Positions 23,063 to 34,058 of a DNA stretch of 64,000 bases are shown piece after piece (within the stretch, counting starts at the first letter, position 1; the number at the start of each line of letters is the position of its first letter). The stretch lies in contig NZ_MWMO01000002.1 of the NCBI RefSeq assembly GCF_002556635.1, forward strand, positions 558,001 to 622,000, written 5' to 3'. The position numbers and the translations under genes were made by a program. The notes below the pieces were generated by a model. The model worked only from the letters and a program-made list of their open reading frames with translations. It did no database searches and had not been told where the DNA came from. The stretch comes from Novosphingobium sp. PC22D. GTDB taxonomy: Bacteria > Pseudomonadota > Alphaproteobacteria > Sphingomonadales > Sphingomonadaceae.

Positions 23063-24211
23063 ATGTCCGGTCTCGAAACCAGTGCCCCAGGCGGCGGATT
23101 TCTGCGTTGGCTCGGTCTTGGCCAGAGTCCGGCTCCGCTCGCGGAGGATGACGAGCGCGCGATCGAGCCGGAAAAGTCCGCGCTCACGCCGCGCGAACGG
23201 CGGCGGCGGCAGCTCATCGAGGACATCGGCAGCTTCCTTGTCACGCACAACCTCGAGGTCAGCGGCTGGAGCCTGGGGATTGCGTACGAGATCATGACGG
23301 GGCGAAATCCACGCCTGAGCAAGCTCGTCGAACGCCGGGTCAAGGCGCGCCACCAGATCACGCTAGAATGGCTGGAAGATGCCGCCAGGACTTCGGGACG
23401 CTCGGAGTCCGAGGCGGACCTTTTCGCGATGATGGGCAAGATCGAAGCAGTGATCGACGAGTTCGCGACCACCGCCAGCGCCGCCAAGACCGCCACGCAC
23501 GAATACAACTCCGCCCTAGAGGCCAGCGTCAGCGACATGGGGGAAAGCCGGGACCCCGGCGAAATACTCAGCCAGCTCGCCAAGATCGCGCGCGACATGC
23601 TTGCCCGGACACGCGAGGTCCAGACCGAGCTGGCGCGAAGCGAGGCGCAGACACTATCGCTCCAGAAGTGCCTCGCCGACGCGCGCAAGGAAGCGGAGAT
23701 CGATCATCTGACCGGGCTTCCCAACCGGCGCGCCTTCGAAGCGGTCTTCAAGGAGGAGATCGAAGCCTCGCGACAGGCCGACGAGCCGCTCTGCGTCGCG
23801 TTCTGCGACATCGATCATTTCAAGAGGATCAACGACACCCACGGGCACGAGGCCGGCGATCGCGTCCTGCGCATGATCGCGAATACGCTCGCCAAGCTTT
23901 CCGAAGACAAATGCCACGTGGCGCGTCATGGCGGCGAGGAATTCGTTATTCTCCTGCGCGGCTGGACGATGGACCAGGCCTGGACCCTGCTCGACGATGC
24001 GCGCCGCACGCTCGCCTCGCGGCGCATGGTCAACCGATCGACCGATATCCCCTTCGGCCAGATAACCTTCTCCGCCGGTATCGCCGAAGTCCATCGCCGC
24101 GAAACGCCCCGCCATGCCCTCAAGGCGGCCGACGAGGCGCTTTATGCCGCCAAGGAAAGCGGACGAAACCGCGTCGTTCGGGCGGACATGCCCACTCAAC
24201 CGCACATCTGA
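23063..24211 (+). CDS. Diguanylate cyclase (GGDEF), N-terminal helical region
   Basis: The protein has 382 residues from ATG 23063; no good ribosome binding site is visible, and a TTG at 23036 is an alternative. The first ~200 residues are charged and helical, with a coiled-coil from about 130 to 210 (LAKIARDMLARTREVQTELA) leading into the cyclase. The GGDEF domain (about 215-375) has DHLTGLPNRRAFE, FCDIDHFKRINDTHGHEAGD, the active-site HGGEEFVIL and ADEALYAAKESGRNRV. The RxxD inhibitory site before GGEEF is absent. It should make cyclic di-GMP in the cytoplasm. It has no membrane segment, and the input is unknown. The start is 60 bases after the Lrp-type gene. Confidence 0.9.
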   Translation: MSGLETSAPGGGFLRWLGLGQSPAPLAEDDERAIEPEKSALTPRERRRRQLIEDIGSFLVTHNLEVSGWSLGIAYEIMTGRNPRLSKLVERRVKARHQITLEWLEDAARTSGRSESEADLFAMMGKIEAVIDEFATTASAAKTATHEYNSALEASVSDMGESRDPGEILSQLAKIARDMLARTREVQTELARSEAQTLSLQKCLADARKEAEIDHLTGLPNRRAFEAVFKEEIEASRQADEPLCVAFCDIDHFKRINDTHGHEAGDRVLRMIANTLAKLSEDKCHVARHGGEEFVILLRGWTMDQAWTLLDDARRTLASRRMVNRSTDIPFGQITFSAGIAEVHRRETPRHALKAADEALYAAKESGRNRVVRADMPTQPHI

Positions 24212-24621
24212 GAGCCCCGCCCACCCGCCCGGCCGACGCGACGGTGATCGTGTCCGGTCGGATCGGATCGGGACACGTGACCACGGCTCTGGTCGCGCGC
24301 GCGAAAATCATGATTCGCGCCGTTCGATATCATGCGGCGCTTCAGCCGGACTTAACTATTTTTACTTCTCGATACTTTGCCAGGAATTGTCCGCATCGGT
24401 CTGGAAACCGGCATTCCGGAGCGATCGATGCGGTCCGACCATTTCCTCATAGTGCCCAAGCAGTTTCAAATTCGCACGCTATATCAATTCACTAACATAT
24501 GGAATCTGACAGATCCGGAAAAACCCGATTTCGATCAATCAAACGCGACGAAATCGGAGAATTTAACAGCCGATTCACCCTGTCGGATTAAGTATTGTCC
24601 CGGGCAAGTCGGGATATTTCG
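24212..24621 (+). other. 410-base intergenic stretch, AT-rich second half
   Basis: No gene is supported here. A hairpin GCGCGAA / TTCGCGC near 24300-24323 could end the upstream cyclase transcript. From about 24345 to 24600 the sequence is clearly richer in A and T than its surroundings (TTAACTATTTTTACTTC), as in a promoter region for the second cyclase. No known operator was recognised. Confidence 0.5.
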
Positions 24622-25899
24622 ATGCGGAGTCCGAGCAAAGTCAACGGCGATCGACGCTTCACCTACCTGCGAAGAACGCTGGTTCAATCGGTCCAGGCCG
24701 TCTGCATCGTGGCGGCCGGCATCGCCGTCCTGGCGCCGCCGCCCTATTCGCGAGCCGCGGCGATGGCCGCGGTACTTGCCGCGAGCACGACGTTCGCCTT
24801 CGGGCTTCTCTACGCCCGCCGCGCGATCGAGGAACTCACCGATCAGCGCTCCGCGATGAACGAGGCGCACGAGACCCGGCGCCAGATCCAGGAGCTGTTC
24901 GCGATGACCGACATGCTCCAGGCGGCCGAGGACCATGACGATGCCGGCGCCATCCTGATGGCGACGGCGCAGCGGCTGCTTCCCGGGTTCAGCGGCGCGC
25001 TTTACGTCTTCAACAACTCGCGCGACCGGCTCGATCTCGCGAAGTGCTGGAACGCTACCGAGGGTTTCCGTCCGGCCGAAGCGCTGCTGCCGGGCAATTG
25101 CTGGGCGCTCAAGCGCGGCAAGCAGCACATCAACGATCCCGCGGACCACTCGCTGTGCTGCATGCACGCGATCGGCACGGCCGCGACGGCCGAAGTGCCG
25201 ATGATGGCGCGCGGGCAGGTGTTCGGCCTGCTCGTGCTCGGCTGCGAGGGCGAGGAGGCGGCGCGGCGGCTGACGCAGATCCGGCGCGTGGCGCGGGCGC
25301 TGGCGGATTCGATGTCGCTCGCGCTTTCGAACATCGCGCTGCGCGAGAAGCTGCGCACCCAGTCGCTGCGCGATCCGCTGACGGGGCTGTACAACCGACG
25401 CTACATGGAAGACGCGCTCGAGCGCTACGTGAGCCTCGCCGAACGGACCGGCAGCGCGACCTCGGTGCTGATGATCGACCTCGACAACTTCAAGAAGCTC
25501 AACGACGAGCACGGCCACGCCAAGGGCGACGTGGTGCTGCGCGACGTGGCGGCGCAGCTCGGCGCGGCGCTGCGGCCCTCGGACGTGATCGCGCGCTACG
25601 GCGGCGAGGAGCTCATGGTCATCCTGCCCAACTGCGGGCTCGAGGACGCGGCGCACAAGGCCGAGACACTGCGGCTGCGCATCGAGAGCCTGTCCGAGTT
25701 CCACGGCTGCGCGATCAGCGCCTCGCTCGGCGTCGCCACCGTGCCCGAGACCTCGACCAGCCCGGCCGACGTCGTGCCGATGGCCGACGCCGCGCTCTAC
25801 GCCGCGAAGGCCGCGGGCAAGAACCGCGTCTGCTGCTCCGAACGGCGCGGCGAGCGCGAGGCCCGCCCCGAAGCGCCCCGCCTCGCCGCCGCCGGCTGA
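24622..25899 (+). CDS. Membrane-anchored GAF-GGDEF diguanylate cyclase
   Basis: The protein has 425 residues from ATG 24622; a TTG nine codons earlier is possible. Two N-terminal membrane helices (SVQAVCIVAAGIAVLAPPP; AAAMAAVLAASTTFAFGLLY) are joined by a very short loop, so nearly all of the protein faces the cytoplasm. A GAF-like domain (about 85-240) contains CWALKRGKQHINDPADHSLC and CMHAIG, with several cysteines and histidines. The GGDEF domain (about 255-415) has DPLTGLYNRRYMEDAL, MIDLDNFKKLNDEHGHAKGD and YGGEELMVIL, with a product-inhibition site RPSD five residues before GGEEL. It makes cyclic di-GMP and should be feedback-inhibited, unlike the cyclase at 23063. The long AT-rich leader suggests its own promoter. 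Confidence 0.9.
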   Translation: MRSPSKVNGDRRFTYLRRTLVQSVQAVCIVAAGIAVLAPPPYSRAAAMAAVLAASTTFAFGLLYARRAIEELTDQRSAMNEAHETRRQIQELFAMTDMLQAAEDHDDAGAILMATAQRLLPGFSGALYVFNNSRDRLDLAKCWNATEGFRPAEALLPGNCWALKRGKQHINDPADHSLCCMHAIGTAATAEVPMMARGQVFGLLVLGCEGEEAARRLTQIRRVARALADSMSLALSNIALREKLRTQSLRDPLTGLYNRRYMEDALERYVSLAERTGSATSVLMIDLDNFKKLNDEHGHAKGDVVLRDVAAQLGAALRPSDVIARYGGEELMVILPNCGLEDAAHKAETLRLRIESLSEFHGCAISASLGVATVPETSTSPADVVPMADAALYAAKAAGKNRVCCSERRGEREARPEAPRLAAAG

Positions 25900-25988
25900 G
25901 CCGGCCCCGCCGCGCGCTCATCCTGCACCCGGCGAGGGTGACGCTCTTGACGCAGTGCTGAGCAGGAACCGGCGCCCTGCCCCGCCCG

Positions 25989-26429
25989 CTACTTCGAAAG
26001 CTGCCCGCGCACCGCGCCCTTGGGATAGTCGCCGGTGTGGACGTTGGCATAGTAGCCCGCCGGATTGGCGACGATCGCCTTGAGCAGATCGGGCTCGGCG
26101 GCGACGCATTCGTCCATCTCCATGCCGGTCACCGAAATCGTGATCACCGGCTTGCCGTCGACGCCCGCCGCGCCTTCGTGGATGTGCGCGGCGACCGGCT
26201 CGCCGATATCCTCGGCGCCGAGCACGAAGCAGAAATCGCCCGCCTCGGGGTCGATCTCGGCCATCAGGTGGCCCGAGCCGTCGGCATCGCCGCCGCCGGT
26301 CTCGGCAGCGCCGGTGAGATCGGCATGAAGCTTGACGGTCTCGGCGGCGGCCAGCCCCGGCGCGAGCGCGAGGCCCAGCGCGGCGGCGGTGGCGACGGCA
26401 GCGGCGGCTTTGCGGTGCATGGTGTTCAT
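25989..26429 (-). CDS. Secreted CHRD domain protein
   Basis: The protein has 146 residues. The signal peptide at 1-30 ends APGLAAAETVK. The mature part is a single CHRD (chordin-like) domain: LTGAAETGGGDADGSGHLM, FCFVLGAEDIGEPVAAHIH, EGAAGVDGKPVITI, and the closing YYANVHTGDYPKGAVRGQLS, which is the most conserved family element. The domain is beta-rich and found in periplasmic or exported bacterial proteins of unclear role. Two cysteines (FCFVL, DECVAAE) may form a disulfide. It is monocistronic and convergent with the cyclase gene. Confidence 0.88.
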   Translation of the reverse strand: MNTMHRKAAAAVATAAALGLALAPGLAAAETVKLHADLTGAAETGGGDADGSGHLMAEIDPEAGDFCFVLGAEDIGEPVAAHIHEGAAGVDGKPVITISVTGMEMDECVAAEPDLLKAIVANPAGYYANVHTGDYPKGAVRGQLSK

Positions 26430-26670
26430 GATCGGTCCTCTCTCCAGGGGTGCGGCCGCTCCCCGACCGCGACGATCCCCCCGCGAGTCGCACCCTAGAG
26501 CCTTCGCGGCGGCGAACACATTGCAAAAGCGCAAATTCGTCGCGAGCCGGGCAATTATCCTTCGCCGCCGGGGCCGCGCGCCGTCCGGGCGGGCAAGGAT
26601 CGCAGGCCGGGCCCTGACGATCCTGCGCGCGGCCCCGCGCCGCCCTCCGGCCATCCGCGTCCCGGCCAGA

Positions 26671-27888
26671 TCATCCCGGCCCGGAGCACAGCGAAGCGTG
26701 GCCTTCGGACGAGCCCACAGACCGCCCGAAGTCCGCCGGCGCCCCGCGCCATGCGAGCGGGATCGCCAGGCACGGCCCCGAGTCGCGCTCGCACCCGGCA
26801 TCGAAAGACGCCGCGCGCGAGCGGTGGGCCGGATCGTCCCCCGAGCGGGCACCGCCTTCGCGCCCCGGCGGACCGCCGGGAGATGTCGTGGACTTCGTCG
26901 CGGCGTCCCCCGGCCAGCGGGCGGCGGCGGCATCGACGGCGGCGAGCGCCCGCGCGCGCCATTCGTCCCAGTCGACCAGCGCCGCGTCGCGCGCCTGCCG
27001 GAACGCCGCGACGCGCTCGTCCTCGGCGCGCGCGATCGCCTCGACGCGCGCTTCCGGATCGAGCGCTTCGGCTTCGGCCGCCGCGCGGTAATAGTCCTTG
27101 CGCACCTCGCGATCGACGCGCTCGGCGGCCTCGAAGGCATAGTCGTCACGCGCCATCGGCACGACCCGCTCGGCCGAACCCTCGGGCGCGCGCGGATCGA
27201 GCATGCCCTCGTCGAGCGTCACCCCCGCGACCTGCGCCACCACGTCGTCGAAGCGCGCCGCCAGTTCGCCCGCGCACGTCTCATCGGCGAGCCGGTCGAG
27301 CCGCGCGAGATGCGCGGGCAGCAGCCGCGCGTCGAAGCGCCGCCGCGTGCCGACCAGCTCGCCGCGATACCAGATCTCCTCCTCGACCCCCTCGAAGGCC
27401 CGCGTGGCGAGCACTTGCGCGGCATGCTCGCGCGCGAGCACCAGCGCCGCCGCCCAGCCCTGCGCGAACAGCGCATCGCGCCGCCGCGCCAGATAGGCCG
27501 ACTGAAACGACATCCCCACCCGCGCCGCCGCCGCCCGCACATTCCCCGCCTCGGCGAGATGATGAAGGAACGCCGCCTTGCGCTCGCGCGTCCAGGTGTT
27601 GTGGCAGGGGTCGTGCGCGGGCGCGGGGCCCGGAGTGACCGCCCGAGCATCCGGCGCAGCCGCTCCCGTCCGCTCGTCCCGAGCTTGTCGAAGGACCGGA
27701 GAAGCCACCCCCGACCGCTCAGACCGCGAAGCCAACCCAACCCGCTCAGAATGCGAAGCCACCCCCACCCGCTCGGCCTGAGCCTGTCGAAGGCCCGGCA
27801 CCTCCCCGCGCGCCCCGCTCTCGCCCGCGGCGGCTATCCACCCCTGCCCGGACGGCATGGGGCAATGCGATGCGGTAGGGTCGGCCAT
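26671..27888 (-). CDS. Hypothetical protein with HTH-like segment, repeat-expanded N-terminus
   Basis: The protein has 405 residues. A conserved-looking core at about 100-200 reads WTRERKAAFLHHLAEAGNVR, AAAARVGMSFQSAYLARRRD, then GWAAALVLAREHAAQVLATR. The AEAGNVRAAAARVGMS part has the shape of a helix-turn-helix like those in phage terminase small subunits and resolvases. The family is recurrent in sphingomonads but has no assigned role. Residues 30-75 are encoded by tandem and dispersed repeats and are probably not functional. The stretch after about 330 is low-complexity and frame-like, so the true end may be shorter. It has no operon partner. Confidence 0.55.
   Translation of the reverse strand: MADPTASHCPMPSGQGWIAAAGESGARGEVPGLRQAQAERVGVASHSERVGLASRSERSGVASPVLRQARDERTGAAAPDARAVTPGPAPAHDPCHNTWTRERKAAFLHHLAEAGNVRAAAARVGMSFQSAYLARRRDALFAQGWAAALVLAREHAAQVLATRAFEGVEEEIWYRGELVGTRRRFDARLLPAHLARLDRLADETCAGELAARFDDVVAQVAGVTLDEGMLDPRAPEGSAERVVPMARDDYAFEAAERVDREVRKDYYRAAAEAEALDPEARVEAIARAEDERVAAFRQARDAALVDWDEWRARALAAVDAAAARWPGDAATKSTTSPGGPPGREGGARSGDDPAHRSRAASFDAGCERDSGPCLAIPLAWRGAPADFGRSVGSSEGHASLCSGPG
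27679..27800. repeat. Tandem 27-base repeats between two copies of a dispersed element
   Basis: Three near-identical 27-base units run from about 27695 to 27775 (core GCGAAGCCAnCCCnACCCGCTC) and encode nine-residue repeats on the minus strand. They are bounded by two copies in the same orientation of a GAGCnTGTCGAAGG element at 27681-27694 and 27780-27793. A further copy of the element lies at 61504-61516. Confidence 0.65.
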
Positions 27889-28114
27889 GGTTCGCCTCGT
27901 GGTGTGCGTGGAGGGGAACCGGGGAGTTTATGCGAGGTGAGGTGGTGTAGGAAAGAGATCGATGCCGCCCGTCGCAGCGACGATCCGGGAGCGGCTGGCG
28001 ACCTCGCGTCCGGCAGGTTTCCGCGAGCACCATGCGCACCAAGAACCGACCTCCCAGGGCGCGGCTGAATTGCAGGCTGCACGCTCTTACGTGAAGAGGC
28101 GCGAGCCCCAATGC

Positions 28115-28148
28115 CTTCGTCATTCCCGCGCAGGCGGGAATCCAGCTA
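28115..28148. repeat. Left palindromic repeat bounding the GIY-YIG gene
   Basis: The unit reads CTTCGTCATTCCCGC, GCA, GGCGGGAATCCAG. Its own hairpin is ATTCCCGC / GCGGGAAT. It is an inverted near-identical copy of 28468-28501. The stop codon of the GIY-YIG gene lies at its inner edge. Confidence 0.8.
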
Positions 28149-28457
28149 GCACAACGCGTCAAATCCGAATTCGAGTGCCAGATCGTTCCAGTTCGAATTC
28201 GTCTCTTCAATAAGCCGTATCTTCCAGTCACGTCTCCATTTCTTCATCCGCTTCTCGCGCACGATCGCGTGTTCCATCGTTGCTTGCGGCTCAAACCATA
28301 CGAGCCGCCGCGTGGCACACCTCGAAGAAAAGCCGCCGAAAGTCCCCGCGCGATGCTGGGCAATCCGCTGGGCGAGGTTCGACGTAACGCCCACGTATAA
28401 GGTACCGTTTCGCGCCGAAGCCATAATGTAGACGGTGGGGGCGAAGTCTCGCTTCAC
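28146..28457 (-). CDS. Small GIY-YIG nuclease-superfamily protein in a repeat-bounded cassette
   Basis: The protein has 103 residues from GTG 28457; the frame is open further upstream but runs into the right-hand repeat. The GIY-YIG core is visible: TVYIMASARNGTLYVGVTSN (the VYI and YVGVT halves), then LAQRIAQHRAGTFGGF with the catalytic Arg, LVWFEPQATMEHAIVREKRM with the Glu, and KKWRRDWKIRLIEE. This is the UPF0213-like single-domain group. The gene exactly fills the space between two inverted palindromic repeats, so it looks like a small mobile or domesticated cassette. Nuclease activity is expected from the residues but untested. Confidence 0.85.
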   Translation of the reverse strand: MKRDFAPTVYIMASARNGTLYVGVTSNLAQRIAQHRAGTFGGFSSRCATRRLVWFEPQATMEHAIVREKRMKKWRRDWKIRLIEETNSNWNDLALEFGFDALC

Positions 28458-28467
28458 TTCGATGTCG

Positions 28468-28501
28468 CTACTGGATTCCCGCCTGAGCGGGAATGACGAA
28501 G
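28468..28501. repeat. Right palindromic repeat bounding the GIY-YIG gene
   Basis: The unit reads CTGGATTCCCGCC, TGA, GCGGGAATGACGAAG. It is the inverted copy of 28115-28148 and differs at only one or two bases over about 31. With the left copy it defines a 387-base unit. Confidence 0.8.
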
Positions 28502-28679
28502 CAAGGCGAATGCACGATCCCTGTATCGACCCGGCGGAGCTATCCAAATGCATAGCATCGAGAAAGTCCCGTTTCGACGGCGTGGAAATTGGAGAGCGCC
28601 CAACCAACACTCAGAACCAGATCGTCAGCACCCAAAGGTTTCGCCCTGCCACGCGTTCTGAGTGGTCTGCGAGATATCC

Positions 28680-29660
28680 TCACCCATAGCCAAACCGCTC
28701 CATGAAGCCCACGATCAGCGGGTCGCAGTAGACACGGTCGCGTTGCTCCTCGGTCAGGTCCTCGTCGGCAATCACGGCGCGGCGGGGGTCGAAGTCCTTG
28801 AAGGCGCCGGTCTTCCAGTCGATCGCGGTGTCCCACAGGAAGCGGCGCGGGTGGAGGCGCTCGAAGGGTTCGAGGAAGCGCGTCGAGGGCTCCAGCCCGA
28901 GAAATTCGTAGACGCGCGCCATCGCCGGAACCGGGTCTGTCACCAGGTCCTCGTAGCGCGAGATCAGCACGTTGGCGCGGTCCCAGTGCGGCGTCCAGGC
29001 GCGGATGTTGTCCTTGAGGAAGCGCCAGCGCTGCTCCTTCTCCTTTTCGGGCACGTCCTGCCGCCAGATCGAGCGCAGGATCGCCCGGGGATTGCGCGTG
29101 GTGTAGATCGCCCGCGTGCGGTTGGCGATCAGGTCGACCAGCGGCGGCGCCGCGAAATAGTCGGGGCTCTTGTCGCCGAAGGCGAGGACCTTCGGCTTGG
29201 CGTACTTGCGCTGGAACACGCGCATCGCCTCGACGTGCCAGCGCAGCCAGTGCTCGAGCGAGTTCTGCTCCTTGCGGTCGAGCAGGCGCATGATCTCGTC
29301 GAAGCCGGCGCCGTGGCCGACCATGCGTTCGGCATGGAGCTTGAGGTAATAGGGCGCGAAGAGCGCACGGTTGATCTCGCTTTCGCACAGGCAGATCGCC
29401 TGCGGGTGGTCGTCGATGCAGCGCGAGAGCAGCGACGAGCCAGTGCGCAGCGGCCCGACGATGAAGAACAGCGCGGTGGTGCCGCGCCCCGCCCGGCCGC
29501 GCGTCGGCGTGCCGGGGCGGGTGGCGGTAACGGGTCGTCCCGCGATGACGGGCCTCCTCTGGTGGCGAATCCTTGCAGGGCCAAGCCCTAACCCGAGCGC
29601 GCGGGGGATAGAAGCGCGCGCGCCGCGATTGTCGGGGAAGCGAGAGCGTTTCGCGAGCAT
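28680..29660 (-). CDS. Sulfotransferase family protein
   Basis: The frame gives 326 residues from ATG 29660. The first ~60 are basic and unlike the family, so the true start may be nearer residue 60, but no ATG or GTG fits there. The PAPS 5'-phosphosulfate loop reads FFIVGPLRTGSSLLSRCIDD. The 3'-phosphate-binding segment is IYTTRNPRAILRSIW. Later LISRYEDLVTDP and YEFLGLEP follow the usual sulfotransferase order. It transfers sulfate from PAPS to an acceptor that cannot be named. It stands alone, with uvrA upstream on the same strand. A second, more divergent P-loop protein of this kind is at 32750-33370. Confidence 0.85.
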   Translation of the reverse strand: MLAKRSRFPDNRGARASIPRALGLGLGPARIRHQRRPVIAGRPVTATRPGTPTRGRAGRGTTALFFIVGPLRTGSSLLSRCIDDHPQAICLCESEINRALFAPYYLKLHAERMVGHGAGFDEIMRLLDRKEQNSLEHWLRWHVEAMRVFQRKYAKPKVLAFGDKSPDYFAAPPLVDLIANRTRAIYTTRNPRAILRSIWRQDVPEKEKEQRWRFLKDNIRAWTPHWDRANVLISRYEDLVTDPVPAMARVYEFLGLEPSTRFLEPFERLHPRRFLWDTAIDWKTGAFKDFDPRRAVIADEDLTEEQRDRVYCDPLIVGFMERFGYG

Positions 29661-29703
29661 CCGCCGGGCGGGCGGGCTATTGGCTGGCGCGCCCCGTGCG
29701 CGG

Positions 29704-32661
<2,958 letters not shown>

Positions 32662-32672
32662 GGATCGGCGGT

Positions 32673-32687
32673 GTTCCGGAAATGTTC
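32673..32687 (-). promoter_or_regulatory. LexA (SOS) box of uvrA
   Basis: GTTC-CGGAAAT-GTTC (plus strand) is an exact GTTC-N7-GTTC alphaproteobacterial LexA site, 11 bases before the uvrA start codon. uvrA is a classic SOS gene, which supports both this box and the identical type at 4075-4089. Confidence 0.85.
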
Positions 32688-32749
32688 GCGTGGGTCAAGG
32701 GGGCTCGCCGGGATGTGGTTGTGGATCGCGCGATTGCAATGCCGCGCGG

Positions 32750-33370
32750 CTATTCCAGCCACTCGCGCGCCGCCGCCGCTTGCTCCGCGTTCGGGGTCAT
32801 TCCCAGATAGGCCAGCACCGCGCCGCGCAGGGCCTCGTCGCATAGGAAGCGCTCGAAGCGCAGCGCCAGGTAACCGGCCTCGGTCTCCAGCAGCCCCGCG
32901 GCGGCGCGCGGGTACAGCAGCCTCGCGCCCTGCGCACCAAAGACCGACGGCCACTGGCGGCGTGCGCGCGTCGCCTCGATCCGCGCAAGGCTTCGCGTCA
33001 CGAGAAGGAAGCGCGGCGCGACGGCGGTCTCGAGTTCGGCGACGAGCAGGCAGAGCAGCGGATGCTTGATGACGATATGCGAACGCCCTTGCGCGGCGGC
33101 ACGGTCCTTCTCCCGCGCGATCCACGTCGCGAAGTCGGCGGCGAAGTTCGCCTTGCCGTATTTCGGCGAAAGCGCCTCCTCGTCGAAGCAGTCGAGCAGG
33201 ATCGCGCGAAGCGCCTCGGGCTCGTGCGAATTCGACGTGCGGGCATCGTTGGTCCGGAAATGCGGCGGGCAGCTATGCGCGCCGCAGCGATCGAGATAGC
33301 CCGCGACCGCGCTCGAGCCCGAGCCCCACGCGCCGAGCACGGCGATTACCGGGATATCCTGCGTGGCCAA
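32750..33370 (-). CDS. P-loop protein, probable divergent sulfotransferase-like
   Basis: The protein has 206 residues from a TTG at 33370 with GAGGGG about 9 bases upstream. The start reads [20 protein letters not shown], a P-loop-like glycine/serine turn resembling the PAPS loop GxxRSGSS of sulfotransferases more than a Walker A, since no Lys is present. [17 protein letters not shown] and [21 protein letters not shown] fit the second binding segment. Substrate and true activity cannot be told. It lies 88 bases upstream of uvrA on the same strand but is separated from it by the LexA box. Confidence 0.6.
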   Translation of the reverse strand: MATQDIPVIAVLGAWGSGSSAVAGYLDRCGAHSCPPHFRTNDARTSNSHEPEALRAILLDCFDEEALSPKYGKANFAADFATWIAREKDRAAAQGRSHIVIKHPLLCLLVAELETAVAPRFLLVTRSLARIEATRARRQWPSVFGAQGARLLYPRAAAGLLETEAGYLALRFERFLCDEALRGAVLAYLGMTPNAEQAAAAREWLE

Positions 33371-33459
33371 ACGTTGTCCCCTCGCCCGCGGTTCTAGGCC
33401 GAGCCGTGCGCGCCGATCAAGCAGGTGCCTCGGCCGCCGATCTCGCCTAGACTGCGCCT

Positions 33460-34050
33460 ATGGACCGCCTCAGCCTCTCCGCCCGCGTGTTGCGCGCGCT
33501 GCCCGCCGCGCTCGCGCTGACCGCGCTCGCCGCTTGCGCATCGGGCACGCGCTATCGCCCGGTGAGCGACATGCCCGTGCGGATCGGCCCGCCCTACACC
33601 GTGCGCGGTACGACCTACACGCCCGCTGCCGACCCGACCTACGACTTCCTCGGCTATGCCACCTGGTACGGCAACGAGTCGGGCAACCAGACCGCCAACG
33701 GCGAGCGCTTCCGGGCCGACTGGGTGACCGCCGCGCATCGCACGCTGCCGCTGCCGAGCTACGTCGAAGTGACCGCGCTCGCGACCGGACGGCGCATCCT
33801 CGTGCGCGTGAACGATCGCGGGCCATTCACCGAGAAGGCGCGGATCATCGACTTGTCGAAGGGCGCGGCCGAACTGCTCGGCGTGCGCGCGCAAGGCAAG
33901 TCCGGCGTGCGGGTGCGCGTCGTATCGCCCGACGAGGCGGATCGCGCGGCGCTGCGCCAGGGCAAGCCCGCCAGGATGCTGCCGCCGATCTCGCCGCGCG
34001 CGCTGGCCTCGCTGCGCGCGCAGTTCGAGGCGGGGGTCGGCAGCCTCTAG
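33460..34050 (+). CDS. rlpA: RlpA-family septal ring lipoprotein
   Basis: The protein has 196 residues. The signal peptide with lipobox LAAC (Cys at about 26; LALTALAACASG) makes it a lipoprotein. A double-psi beta-barrel at about 85-165 has the RlpA signature GYATWYGNESGNQTANGERF, AAHRTLPLPSYVEVT and ILVRVNDRGPFTEKARIIDL. The catalytic pair of RlpA lytic transglycosylases (Glu in NGE, Asp in NDRGPF) is present. There is no C-terminal SPOR domain, so septal targeting by denuded glycan is not evident. It cleaves or binds peptidoglycan in the envelope. It is monocistronic, convergent with the aldo/keto reductase 8 bases away. Confidence 0.88.
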   Translation: MDRLSLSARVLRALPAALALTALAACASGTRYRPVSDMPVRIGPPYTVRGTTYTPAADPTYDFLGYATWYGNESGNQTANGERFRADWVTAAHRTLPLPSYVEVTALATGRRILVRVNDRGPFTEKARIIDLSKGAAELLGVRAQGKSGVRVRVVSPDEADRAALRQGKPARMLPPISPRALASLRAQFEAGVGSL

Positions 34051-34058
34051 AAGACGCC

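Noticed and set aside
26440..27000. Extension of CHRD or other genes through the 26.5-27 kb plus strand frames
   Set aside because: Plus-strand frames are proline/arginine-rich shadows of the minus-strand hypothetical gene.
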